A program made the position numbers and the translations under genes. Below the pieces are notes generated by a model. It searched no databases, was not told where the DNA came from, and saw nothing but the letters and a program-made list of their open reading frames with translations. A stretch of DNA of 64,000 bases, from positions 1,393,368 through 1,457,367 of the forward strand of contig OX459105.1 in NCBI GenBank assembly GCA_949775045.1, read 5' to 3'. The stretch comes from Metridium senile (lineage: Eukaryota; Cnidaria; Anthozoa; Actiniaria; Metridiidae). Below are positions 20,690 through 54,000 of the stretch, in pieces; the stretch's first letter is position 1; each line of letters opens with the position of its first letter.

Positions 20690-21125
20690 TTGTAGAAAAA
20701 GAAGAGACAGACGTAATGAAACAGAAAGATGGTAGAGATAAATGGATGGAAGAACGAAAGTAAGGAAGAAAGGAATGAAACAAGGAAAGAAACAAGGAAG
20801 GAGTTAAGGAAGGAAAAATGAAATGAAAAAAAGAAAGAAATTAAGGAAGAAAGGAAAGAAGCATGGATGCAAGGGAAGAAAGGAAAGAAGCATGGATGCA
20901 AGGGAAGAAAGGAAAGGAAAGCAATGAAGGGTGAAAGGAAAGGAAGGAAAAGAGAGGGAAGGAATGAATAGAGGGGGAGGAAGGAAAAGAGAGGGAAGGA
21001 AGGAAAAGAGAGGGAAGAAAGGAAAGGAAAGCAATGAAGGGTGAAAGGAAAGGAAGGAAAAGGGAGGGAAGGAAGGAATAGAGGGGGACGAAGGAAGAAA
21101 ACACGGAAAAAAGAAAGTAAAAAAA
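20690..21125. repeat. GGAA purine-rich tract
   Basis: About 430 bp of GGAAG/GAAAG/GAGGG DNA, with an internal duplication of the block AGAGAGGGAAGGAAGGAA at about 20950 and 21030. Confidence 0.93.
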
Positions 21126-21394
21126 CGAGTATAACGCATTGATTGAAATCATTTCACACACGAAGGAAGATCTATCCATTACGAAAATTACAAAACGAAA
21201 AAAGTTACGGTTGAAAGAAATATCCAGATACGAGTTATGAGTGCGCATAAATAGTTAAAGCTACGATAGGTCACAAGACCCTAGTCATATGCTTGTATAA
21301 CCACTGTTCTATACCCACAATGGCATTTGATCTATGTTTGTTTGGGACTAGCGCACGTTGGATGCAAGGATACACCTAGTGTAGGGTGTTAAGG

Positions 21395-21825
21395 CAACTA
21401 TCGTCATCATCAACATCATCATTACTACCAGCACCATCACTACCATCATCATAATCAGCAGAACCATCACAACCACCACCATCATCATTACCACCAACGC
21501 CATAATCATCATCATCACTATCATCATCTAAAATCACCACCATCATCATTACCACCAACGCCATAATCATCATCATCACTATCATCATCAAAATCACCAC
21601 CATCATCATTACCACCAACGCCATAATCATCATCATCACTATCATCATCTAAAATCACCACCATCATCATTACCACCAACGCCATCATCATCACCACTAT
21701 CATCATCTTCACCACCATCACAGCAACCACCCCCATCATCACCATCACTATCATCATTATCAACACAATCCTCATCACAACTACCATTATCATCATCATC
21801 ACAATCAACACCATCACTAACATTT
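21395..21825. repeat. ATC/ACC repeat with 60-66-bp higher-order unit
   Basis: The unit with CACCACCATCATCATTACCA and CCAACGCCATAATCATCATC is repeated four times within a general ATC-rich tract. Confidence 0.95.
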
Positions 21826-22021
21826 AGGGGGGATATGTTGGGTATCCCAGCATCCACCAAGCGCTAGCACCCCTACAAAAAACTCACTTTTAGGGGATGC
21901 TTTAACTTGGAAAGGTCTGCAAATGAACAATAGAATATTACTAAAACCCCTGCATAGGGTATGTATGGGTCTACGTACGAAACCTAGTGGTTATGACGTC
22001 ATATGACTGGGGCCTTACCAC

Positions 22022-22256
22022 TCCGTATTTACTCGATTAAGCGCCGAATAAGAGGTTCTTAATCCACTAGGTTCTTAACTGCGGGTGTTTACTGTATTGG
22101 AAATAAATTTTTATCAAAAACTATATTCTTCATTTCAAAGTAATTATATTTCACCGCTCTCCCATTAAGTTATCTCCCCATTATTCGTATTGATTTAGTA
22201 TGATCTAGGAGGGGACTGTGAGATCGTGCGCCGCGGCGCTTATTCGAGCAAATACG
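22022..22256. mobile_element. MITE with CCGTATTTACTCGATTAAGC termini
   Basis: CTCCGTATTTACTCGATTAA at the left and CGCTTATTCGAGCAAATACG at the right are inverted copies of about 24 bp. The interior of about 190 bp is non-coding. Confidence 0.75.
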
Positions 22257-22975
22257 GTACTCATTAATGTTTACCGAAGGCGAGTTGAATATTGACGACT
22301 AATAACTGAGACATAGTCGAGGGTATTATTCACCGATATACATAGAGCCTGAGGTGAATATTTATAAAAGGGTTCTTTTCCATGTACTTGAAACCTATTT
22401 CCCGACTCCAAAAACGAGTTCATTGTAGACTTGATTTTTTTGCTAAGTCAATGTTTTAAAATGCTGCAAACTATAGCGGAGCCGCACTAAAAACAGAACT
22501 TACCTACTTTTAGGTTGCTTTTTTCTCTTCGACGAGTATTAAAGAGAGATGACTATTGTCTACACTACTTGTTTCCTTAGAAACAGTGACGTCAATGCCA
22601 GTGAAACGGTTTCTATAGCAACAGCCACTTCATTGCGTTGCTTTGAATTATTTCTCAATGTTATTTTCTTTTGATTACGATGAACAGTCATATAAACGAG
22701 GATTCATGACCCAACAACTTCATTTCGGGCTTCATTTCGCAAAGAGGCCGAGAGGGACTGCTACAGAAGAATGTTTCAAGTCTCCCTCGGTTGGGAATGA
22801 ACGCAGGGATCCCAATACGAAGATTCAGCGCATTAGAATCCACGTGTTTTGCGCATTATAAGTATTAAAAATAATATTATTGTTAAGAAATCTGCGAGAA
22901 GCCTCTTTTGTACAAAAAAGTATAACATTCTTTTTGTTGTAAAGATTGATATATGTGAAGTTGAATACAACTTAC

Positions 22976-43939
<20,964 letters not shown>

Positions 43940-44160
43940 TGTAGATCTTTTCTTGTCAGAGATATGTCACTTTGCTCGTCATGGCCACTCGCTCCCCGCT
44001 CAATGCTGGGCCCAGCAAGGTTGCTATGGAGATCATTAAGAGAACCGATCTGATTGGATGGCTGTCAGCATCACGCTGTGACATGGAAAAATTAGAATGG
44101 AGGATGGAACTGGATTCACGGACTGTGTGTTGTGGTTTATGATATGAATTATAACTCTTT
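43940..44160 (-). promoter_or_regulatory. Presumed promoter / 5' UTR region of the SSBP gene
   Basis: Sequence directly upstream of the SSBP ATG on the minus strand, comparatively GC-rich and free of simple repeats. No defined core element was assigned. Confidence 0.35.
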
Positions 44161-44164
44161 ATGT

Positions 44165-44650
44165 TTTAAAGCGTCCTAAACGTCAGTAAGTAACACTCTC
44201 CCTTACAGAGTGTAGAAGAGAGCATTTACACTCTGACAAAGGATTAACGTCCTAAACGTCAGTAAGTAACACTCTCTTTTATACGGTGTATAAGTTACCA
44301 TTTTTACTCTGACGAAGGTCCTAAACGTCAGTAAGTCGCATTCCCTTTTCAGTACGGTGTATAAGTTAGCAAGTGCATATGTGAACGATTAACATCCTAA
44401 ACGTCAGTAAGTAACACTCTCTAATTTTCTACGGTATATAAGTAACCATTTTTACACTGATGAAGAAACAACGTCCTAAACGTCAGTAAATAACGCTCTC
44501 TTCTATACAGTGTATAAGTTACCATTTTAACTCCGACGAAGGATTAACGTCCTAAACGTCAGTAAGTAACACTCTCTTTTATACGGTGTACAAGTTACCA
44601 TTTTTATTCCTACGAAAGATTAGCGTCCTAAACGTCAGTAAGTAACACTC
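44165..44650. repeat. About 60-85-bp tandem repeat with CCTAAACGTCAGTAAGTAAC (superfamily 1)
   Basis: Seven units, each with GTCCTAAACGTCAGTAAGTA, ACACTCTCTTTTATACGGTG, TATAAGTTACCATTTTTACT and CTGACGAAGGATTAAC. The CGTCAGTAA and CTCYGACGAAGG motifs also flank the repeats at 36.1 and 53.4 kb. Confidence 0.93.
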
Positions 44651-45089
44651 AGTGTTAAGTTAACAAGTTCTTCCCAAAACTACGTTTCTTACACGGCATC
44701 CGATTATGTCAAACCGCAGTAACGCGGTCAAGCAAAAAAGAGGGTTCCTATAATCACAATCAACATACAAGTTCAAAAGAAATAAAGCAGACAAGGCATA
44801 TAATCCCCCCTCCCCCCCAAAAAAAAATAAACGACCAGTGTTCGTGATCAGTTCAAATTTGCGTGACGACGTTTCTGCTATCATAGTAATTTTGTTATCT
44901 AATTTCAGTGTCGTTAACTATTCAACCGTTTAACATAAAATGCACTATGATCATCAGTCTTTCTCAAGCCTACACCACCCCGGACGATCATGCCTCATCT
45001 ACATCGATTACACATGGAAAACAGACGAGTCACTCTTTAAATGCACTATATGTTAGCATTCTAACCATCATCATCATCATCATTATATC

Positions 45090-45190
45090 TTTACCAACAT
45101 CATTAATATTTCAGCAAAAATGAACATGTGAGCCGAGTTGTGTGCAAAATATTAAACGTAGAGGTAGTGAGTGTGAGTGAGTCTCCCCTC
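45090..45190. repeat. Dispersed repeat fragment, inverted copy at 54030-54125
   Basis: CAGCAAAAATGAACATGTGA, GCCGAGTTGTGTGCAAAATA and AACGTAGAGGTAGTGAGTGT recur as the reverse complement at 54030-54125 (TCACTACCTCTACGTTAATT, GGCTCACATGTTCATTTTTG). Confidence 0.85.
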
Positions 45191-45192
45191 TA

Positions 45193-45266
<74 letters not shown>

Positions 45267-45282
45267 TATTATTATTATATCA
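45193..45282. repeat. (TTA)n microsatellite
   Basis: Nearly pure (ATT)n of about 88 bp, probably the tail of the dispersed repeat just upstream. Confidence 0.97.
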
Positions 45283-45669
45283 ATATTCTCTCATCATTGA
45301 TCATCACGGTCTTGAAAATGTACAATAACTCACCAAGCCTGTAACGCAACTGGTCACAACCATGACGGTCGGAACCTTCAAAGTCTAACAGGAAATACTC
45401 ACTGGCCCTCAAGAACCGCCTCTCACCGTTACCTCAGGGGAGGGCTAACTCATGCAGGACAAAAGATAATACTAGTGTTGCATTGATCGCGGTGTTATAC
45501 ATATATTTTAGTTATATTAGATTTTCCAACTGAAAACTTGTACAGGAGGGGGACATGGGGGATTGCGGTGTTGATGAGCATTTCTTGCGGTGTTGCGGTA
45601 CGTCAAAACATTCTCAAAGTGCGGTGTTGCGGTGATATAAATGCCTTCGGTGTGCGGTGACCGAATTTT

Positions 45670-46085
45670 AAGGTAGCTGCGTTATTTGCTTCAAACAATG
45701 AGCTTGCAATGATAGAGCCATCTTACAGTGCGACACACAAAACCGTCATGTAGCCGGGGCACCCAGAAATATTTTAGAAATCGTTTATTGTTTGTTGAAC
45801 AACTCAGAAACTACTATATCACCGCAAGAAGTTTGACTGATGTGTAATATATGATAAACCTTTTGTAGTTAGAGTTGTTTTTGAGTTGTTCAACGAACAA
45901 TAAACGATTTCTAAAATATTTCTGGGTACCCACGGTTTTTCGATTCCCACTGTAATAGTTGTCCAAGGTGTTTAAAAAATTAAGGTCTCTATCATTGCAA
46001 TTAAGCTCACCGTTTATTTGACTTCGATGCAAAGGTGCAGCTACGTTTTAAAATGGCGCAGGGGACTTGGAAAGGGATTATGATT
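45670..46085. mobile_element. MITE family B, copy 2, interrupted by a family A element
   Basis: Left arm remnant AAGGTAGCTGCG...GAGCTTGCAATGATAGAGCC, right arm CTCTATCATTGCAATTAAGC, CTTCGATGCAAAGGTGCAGC and AAATGGCGCAGGGGACTTGG. The family A copy at 45726-45952 sits in the loop. Confidence 0.75.
45726..45952 (+). mobile_element. MITE family A, copy 2 (nested in family B)
   Basis: CAGTGCGACACACAAAACCG ... CGATTCCCACTG between TA dinucleotides, in the same orientation as copy 1. Contains an extra CATGTAGCC near the left end. Confidence 0.88.
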
Positions 46086-46444
46086 TCGTAGAACTAACAC
46101 AGAATCGTAGTAGAAATAAATCATACATCGAAAATCTATGGAAGACTTGATTGCAATGCCGCAAATTGCACAAGAATGTACTAAGCTGCATCCAGTAAGA
46201 ACGATGGAGACGATATGAAGATACTTACAGGTTCTTCAGTGGAGAGGACAGCGCTAGCAACGCAAAATTCCTGTTTTTATCTTGTTACCATGTACTTGTC
46301 TATCTTTGTAGCTTTGTTATAGTGCTAGCTATAGTAACTCGTTTACTTTACCAAATAGGGAATTAAAGTGTCCTTTTGTGACTTAAATAAAGTACCTCCG
46401 CTATACTCCTTTATATACTATACATTCAATTTTATGGATGGTTT

Positions 46445-46690
46445 TGCATGGTGGTCGAGTGGTGACCACCCAGCTCTCACCGCTGTGTCCAAGGATTCAG
46501 TCCCGGGTTGAGCAAGCCTGCATTATGTAAGCTGAAGTTGTTCGATGTGTTTTTCTCTCCAATGCTAAAAGGGTTTTCTTCGTATATATATATATATATA
46601 TAGGATCATGTGTCAGATGAGTATGTTTGATGTGTTGCCTGTGTCCCTTGCCAAAGAAAAATTGTTGTTAATTGTGGTTAATTACAATAC
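46445..46690 (+). mobile_element. tRNA-derived SINE
   Basis: GCATGGTGGTCGAGTGGTGA (A-box-like) and GGATTCAGTCCCGGGTTGAG (B-box-like), then CTCTCCAATGCTAAAAGGGT and a (TA)n run at 46580-46601. Confidence 0.75.
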
Positions 46691-46699
46691 TGACTATAA

Positions 46700-48330
46700 C
46701 AAGATTTAAATCAAATTAACTAGATTTAAATTGGGAAAAAAAGGACACTTTTAATGTGTCAATTTTTATACTCAGACTCAATATCTTTACATTAATTGAC
46801 TATATTTTTGCACATAACTCCCCTGAAGTGTTGGTTTTTGACTATTTTGATTTTGAACAATACGAAAAAATCAAAATAACATTCACCATTTGCAAGAGAA
46901 TCTCTCAATTCTCTTGGTTGGAGATGTCACGTTTTGCGCGTCACTCCGCCGTCGTTCGTCCTTTCCACCAGCCGACTCCATTCCAGATTTTCCAAACTGG
47001 CAGTGACCGTCTTGCAAGTATACAGTTGTTTCGGATGTACATTTTAACCATAGTTCTAACTTCAAAATAAATAATATTTCCAAGGTTATGGTCAATGCTG
47101 GGACATATAACACATTTGGGTAATCTTCCCTCGTGATATTTTCAGTTGAAATTTTTGGAGTTCACGCAAGTTTGTCCTTGGGTCACTTGCATCCAAAACA
47201 CACAGTGAAAACGCAATTTTTGAATACTAATAAGCAAGGAAAAATGCGCGTGAGAGCCGTAACAAAACAAAGCCATTTTTACGCCAAAAGTTAGCGTTGA
47301 GCATTGAGAAAGAGTTGCAATTAGTGAGTTATTATATTGATCCATCACGTCAAAAAGTTAAATTGAGATGTTTTCGGTTGCGAAATGTTATAAAATCCAC
47401 ATATCGTTGTAAAAAATACATATACGTGTATTAGAGGTTCTTAGATTTGATTCATATCTTGTGATAAAATACTGCATTAAGCCTATGGAGTGTGTGTGAA
47501 AAAGGAAGCTTTAAAAATGGAAAAAAATTCGCGATTTATTGCGCGCAAAACTACATTCAAAACTACGTTTTTTTACTGTGTTTGTCGTTTGTTCAGACGA
47601 AGAAATTAAAGATTAATAGTATGGAATTATTCCTAAGATCAGAAATGTAGAGATTCATTGAAAACTGCTGGCAGATGGCTCTTGCTTTAAAGCACTTGTC
47701 ACTTTAACTTCAATTTCAAACAAAAGAAGCTCCTCCTGTTTCGTGACGTAACTTCCGCCGGGTGATAGGGTCAACTACAAATCATTGATAAATTCGCTTA
47801 ATTATAAATACAAAACTCCTAAAAAACTAGTAAAATAAACCCTCTGCTATTCGTGGTTATAATAGTTAAGTTTTTGTTGGTGTAATTTCAGCGAGGGGAT
47901 CGGGGGTTGAGTTTCAACGCGCGTGCCTAAAAACACTATTTGTATTGCTATTTTGGGATGTTACCCAGTCTCTCTCTTACAAAGATGCTTCGTTTAGAGT
48001 CGATTTCGCCAAAACACGAATAAATTTAAAGGTTTGTGAAAGATTTGCTTTTGATTGACTCGATGAAAGGATAAATCTCCAGATCATAGACAGGTCTTTT
48101 GCGTGCTGGCTTGCGGTAGACATTGCACAGGAAACCCAAGCGTACAGTCACACATTATATGCTGGATTTTGAACACTGTGATTTCAATAGAAATATTTCA
48201 ATCAAATCTATCTTTCTTGTATGGGGAGTTCTTGTATTCTATGATAATCTATGAGGCGAATTTTGGGGAAATTTCAGTTAATGTACAAACCCCTTCCTAA
48301 CTGAAAATAAAAACAAATTATAATTATAAA
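46700..48330. other. Intergenic DNA between SSBP and RPS28, no gene recognised
   Basis: AT-rich sequence. The frames present (for example 104 codons at 46756-47070 and 68 codons at 47142-47348 on the minus strand) show no family resemblance or splice structure. Confidence 0.5.
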
Positions 48331-48334
48331 TTAT

Positions 48335-48565
48335 CATCGTTATCACTGCCATTATTATCATTAATGTTATTATCATCATCATCATAACACTATAGTCATC
48401 ATCATCATCATCACTATTACCATCGTCATCATCATCATCGTCATCATTATTATTATTAATATTTAATCATTATTAATCAATCATTATTATTATTAATATT
48501 ACCATCACCATTATCATCATAACCATCGTCATTATTATCATTGATATCATCATTATCATTTACTT
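48335..48565. repeat. ATC/ATT trinucleotide repeat
   Basis: Imperfect ATC/ATT run about 80 bp upstream of the RPS28 promoter elements. Confidence 0.93.
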
Positions 48566-48639
48566 TCGCACAAAATCTCACAATGCGCACATCAGCGCAC
48601 TTATCACCCACAGTGCACCGCGCGCAACCCCCTCAAGCT

Positions 48640-48687
48640 GCTGTGACCACGTGGTGCCGTTCTCTTTTCGTACCGCCATCTTGAATC
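48640..48687 (+). promoter_or_regulatory. RPS28 core promoter: E-box and TOP-like start
   Basis: CACGTG at 48648-48653, then the pyrimidine tract CTCTTTTC at 48662-48669, a typical terminal-oligopyrimidine (TOP) start of ribosomal protein mRNAs. Taking that tract as the cap site gives a 5' UTR of about 26 nt (ACCGCCATCTTGAATC before ATG). Confidence 0.7.
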
Positions 48688-50014
<1,327 letters not shown>

Positions 50015-50039
50015 GTAAATACTATGAACTCTTTGTGTA

Positions 50040-50410
50040 CAGCTATTTCAAAAAGGTTGTCCATGGCAATAGGTCATTCAAAGATGGGAAGGAATTGTAG
50101 GCATACACCTATTTCAAAAAGGTTGTCCAAGGTGATAGGCCATTCCAAGATGGAAAGGAATTATAGGCATACACCTATTTCAAAAAGGTTGTCCAAGGTG
50201 ATAGGCCATTCCAAGATGGAAAGGAATTATAGGCATACACCTATTTCAAAAAGGTTGTCCAAGCTGATAGGTCATTGCAAGATGGAAAGAAATTATAGAC
50301 ATACACCTATTTCAAAAAGGTTGTCCAAGCCGGTAGGTCATTCCAAGACGGAAAGGAATTATAGGCATACACCTATTTTAAAAAGGTTGTCCAAGGGGAT
50401 AGGTCATTCC
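50040..50410. repeat. 66-bp tandem repeat in the RPS28 3' UTR intron
   Basis: Six units of 66 bp: GCATACACCTATTTCAAAAA, GGTTGTCCAAGGTGATAGGC, CATTCCAAGATGGAAAGGAA, TTATAG. The period is divisible by three, so a 163-codon frame runs through. A lone copy of CACCTATTTCAAAAAGGTTG occurs at 5136-5175. Confidence 0.95.
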
Positions 50411-50593
50411 AAGACAGCAATAATTCCATTGTACAAACTTGTGAAGTGTTTACACAGGAGTAAAGAATTAATATATTTTACTTTGTCTTTCAGCATTCAA
50501 CATGGATGGCGATAATAACATCATAAAGTTACATCAACTGGAATTGAGTGGCAGTGTATTTAATGAAGGACACTATTTTGTCATTTGTTAGTC

Positions 50594-50599
50594 AATAAA
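50594..50599 (+). other. Polyadenylation signal AATAAA of RPS28
   Basis: AATAAA about 100 bp into the 3' UTR exon, followed by a T-rich tract. Confidence 0.8.
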
Positions 50600-50619
50600 C
50601 CTCAATTTCAATCAAATGG

Positions 50620-50960
50620 TTTGTTTATTTTTTTATTTTTTTTATTTTATTTTTTTAAACAAAAGGGTTGGATAGAAAAAGAGTTTGGTAGGACACTGAA
50701 AACTTTCTCTTTACACTAGTTTAATACTTTACAACCAGTCTCTACTTAGCCTGATTTTCAGAGCGATAGCGTAGGACCCAGGCCCGCTCTGACAATCAGG
50801 CTAGTCTCTACTGTGGCTTCATAACCATCAAATGGTTTGTTTCTTTGTTTTGTTTAAAACAAAAGGGTTGGATAGAAAAAGGGTTTGGTAGGACACTGAA
50901 AACTTTCTCGTTACACTAGTTTAATACTTAACAAACGGTCTCTACCTTCATTACCATCAA
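50620..50960. repeat. Direct duplication of about 125 bp
   Basis: CAAATGGTTTGTTT..., AAACAAAAGGGTTGGATAGA, AAAAGAGTTTGGTAGGACAC and TGAAAACTTTCTC occur at 50614-50745 and 50828-50955, separated by a short hairpin element. Confidence 0.9.
50749..50805. mobile_element. 57-bp hairpin element, TAGCCTGATTTTCAGAGCG termini
   Basis: TAGCCTGATTTTCAGAGCG at the left and CGCTCTGACAATCAGGCTA at the right. It lies between two direct copies of the flanking sequence. Confidence 0.7.
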
Positions 50961-51039
50961 ATGTTTTTTTCCCTTACACTAATAATAATGCCTTTAATAT
51001 TACAATACCATTTGTAAGGATGACAGACCTAAAGCTGTA

Positions 51040-54000
51040 CTATCTTTCACCTGATTTAAATACACCACTTGTTGCATATTCCAAGGGTAGATGAAGACCC
51101 ACAACAGGGCCAACACTACTTAGCCACGTAACAAGATAATTGGCTTCCCTGAAATGAAATTGTAATCGTTGATCAGACTAGACTGTAAAATCAGGGTTTG
51201 AACTAGGAAAATAATTTGGCATGCCATTTCCAGATACACAAACCATGGAAGACGATTTCCAGGAAATTTTGAGTGCAATAATTATTTCATTATCCATTTG
51301 GCAGTTCATAATATATTTTGCCAAACCTTAAATTTGGCTTGGTATTTGGCCATTGGCAGGCAGCTATTTTGAGCCCTGAAAATGGTATCTACTTTGACAG
51401 GAAAGAGTGGAGGTCTTGGCTGAGAGAGATGACATACTCTCTCATGGCCAAAACTTTACTCGATTTGCCAATTCAGAAATGAGCAAATTTACTTGTCTTT
51501 GATAGTCGCTAAATAAGAACTACAATCATGTGCAAAATTGTTGGGACATTGTCACTTTTTTATGAGCGTTTTCGTTTCAAAAAATATACAAAATCTATCA
51601 ATTTGATTTTCAATCCCCCTCCCCCCTAAGCAATGTTGATTGGTCTTTCAAATGACAACCGTTTCACATTCCCACAATTCAACATTGAAACGGGGGAGAG
51701 GGGGGAATGGAAAAATGATGTTGAAATATTTTTCATGTTAAAACCAGGTAATGTCCCAAGGTATTTTGCACATGATTGTAGGTATTACACAGTAGCAATT
51801 CTATTTTATTTCATGGACATAGTGTGCGCTCTAACAGAAATAAACTATTTACACAATTAGTTCTACCAACCTTTTAGAAGATTCTTGTTCTATCATACAA
51901 ATGGATTTCATCATGTCAGCAGTGTGGCAGGGGTGGAGCTGGAAAAATGGCTTCCCAAGGTAGGGATGCTCCTAAAAATAGCAATATTATATCAATAATT
52001 TCAATATTATTGTCAGGAGGGAAAGATGAACTAAACTTATAAGGGATATATTATTCCCAGCTACCCATTAGTTACAGTGTGAAATACAAAACCATGGGCT
52101 CCTAGAAATATTTTAGAAATCATTTTTTGTTCATCGAACAACTCGGAAACAACTATATCACCGCAAGAAGTTTGACTGATGTGTAGTATGATAAACCTTT
52201 TGTAGTTAGAGTTGTTTGTGAAATGTTCAACGAACAATAAACAATATTTTTTAATATTTCTAGGTGCCCACGGTTTTGTGATTCGCACTGTAACATACTG
52301 GGGTCGGTTGTACAAATGGCAGATAAAAGTTATCCACTGCATAGGTTTTTTATAGATTTTATCCACTGGATAAGGATTTATCTGGTGGATAGTGCTATTC
52401 ACCCTTCGTACAACTGGTCCCTGGTCCCTGGTCCTCAGATAAGAATCCCAACTGGCAAGGCTACTTGCTACTTACAAGTATGGCAAAGAAGCTTATAGTC
52501 TCTATCACAGTTCCCTGTGCCACCTTTGCATCAAAGACGAATGCCAAGCTTGCAATGGAAGAGGACTTTTACAGCGTGACGGGTGGTACCGTGGCCACCC
52601 TAGAAACTTTTGAGAAAGTTAACCAATCAGATTAGAATTTGTTTTTTTTTTATTGATAGGATCATCTGCGCATAAACAGATTATTGAAAGTAGGGAACCT
52701 ATTTCATACAACGTGGCGAAGATGAGCAAGGTTTTTATGTGGTTTAGAACTTTCTCAAAAGTTTCTTGGGTGGCCATGGTACCGCGTGTCACACAGTAAC
52801 ACCATTTTCGCGGGTCAATTGCTTACGTGTCTCTATCATTGCAAGCTCAACGTTTGTCATGCTTCGATGTAAAAGCCCAGCTACCTATCAAGATGATGCA
52901 GGGAACTGTGAAGGCAACGACTGGAAATCATTTTGAATTTTTTCTGAAAATGGAGTGATACCTGCTGTGTGAGAAATGTCCATCTTTCTGTCTCAAGACG
53001 TTGCTGATAAACTGATGGGATTGCTGACCATACATCCTCTAGGCCAAGAGGACAGCCATCTTGAAAACAGCACATCAGTATATTAGTATATTATCACTGA
53101 CAACTCCATTAGTAACATCATCATCATCATCATCATCACAATCATCATTATTATCATCATCATCATCAATAATAATTATAATAATAATGTATTAAGCAAA
53201 ATACAAAGTTTTAATGCTTTACAATAATCACATTATAAACACCATCATCACTAACCAATATCATCATCATGACCACCATTATTATCATCTTCTTCATTAA
53301 CATCATCACAATCATCATCATCACTATTCATGGAAACTAGTGAGTAAATAAACTAGTATAGGCTGCGTCGGTGTTTGATATAAACGATAGGTAATATAAT
53401 GATATTTGTAACACCATACCTTCGTCTTTTACTCCGACGAAGGGCTAATGCTTGAAACGTCAGTAAAGTTATAAAGTCAACATTTTTTTTACGGTTTACG
53501 AATTTCATTATATTACCTATCATCACTATTCATTATCACATCATCATCATCATCACTATTGATTACCTTGTGTGTATGCAGTAAAGTACAGCACAGGAAC
53601 CCCATAACTTGGGCTGAATACCACATGGTACTCATACTTAGCATAACACTTCTCATTGACATGGCTTACTGTTTCACAATCCTTTAACAATTGAAAATAA
53701 GTGTGAACTGCCTTGTTCACTGTTGGAACTTCAACATTAATTCTTCAATATTTTACTAAAATTGTCAAGATAAAAGTAAATCTGGAATTCTTTTGTTAAT
53801 TTCTCATTAGTTATTAATGATACTTACATCATCCTCAATGATTGACAGGTCATCATTTTTAACATCATGGTTGACAGGTTGTTTGTCTGTGATTTCCCTG
53901 AAATGGTGCTTTACAAGGTACTTGATTGGCTCACATGGATCAAGCTAACAATGAATAATGAAAAAAATAAATAAATAAATAGCTTTTTTAATGTCTCAAT

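Noticed and set aside
22643..22861. 72-codon plus-strand frame with KRPRGTATEE
   Set aside because: Short, no splice or family support, and antisense to the probable SSBP 3' region.
48103..48300. 65-codon frame upstream of RPS28
   Set aside because: No resemblance to a known family; the ribosomal protein's own first exon at 48688 is clear and separate.
50024..50515. 163-codon Lys/Arg-rich frame after RPS28
   Set aside because: It is the 66-bp tandem repeat in a 3' UTR intron; no independent gene evidence.
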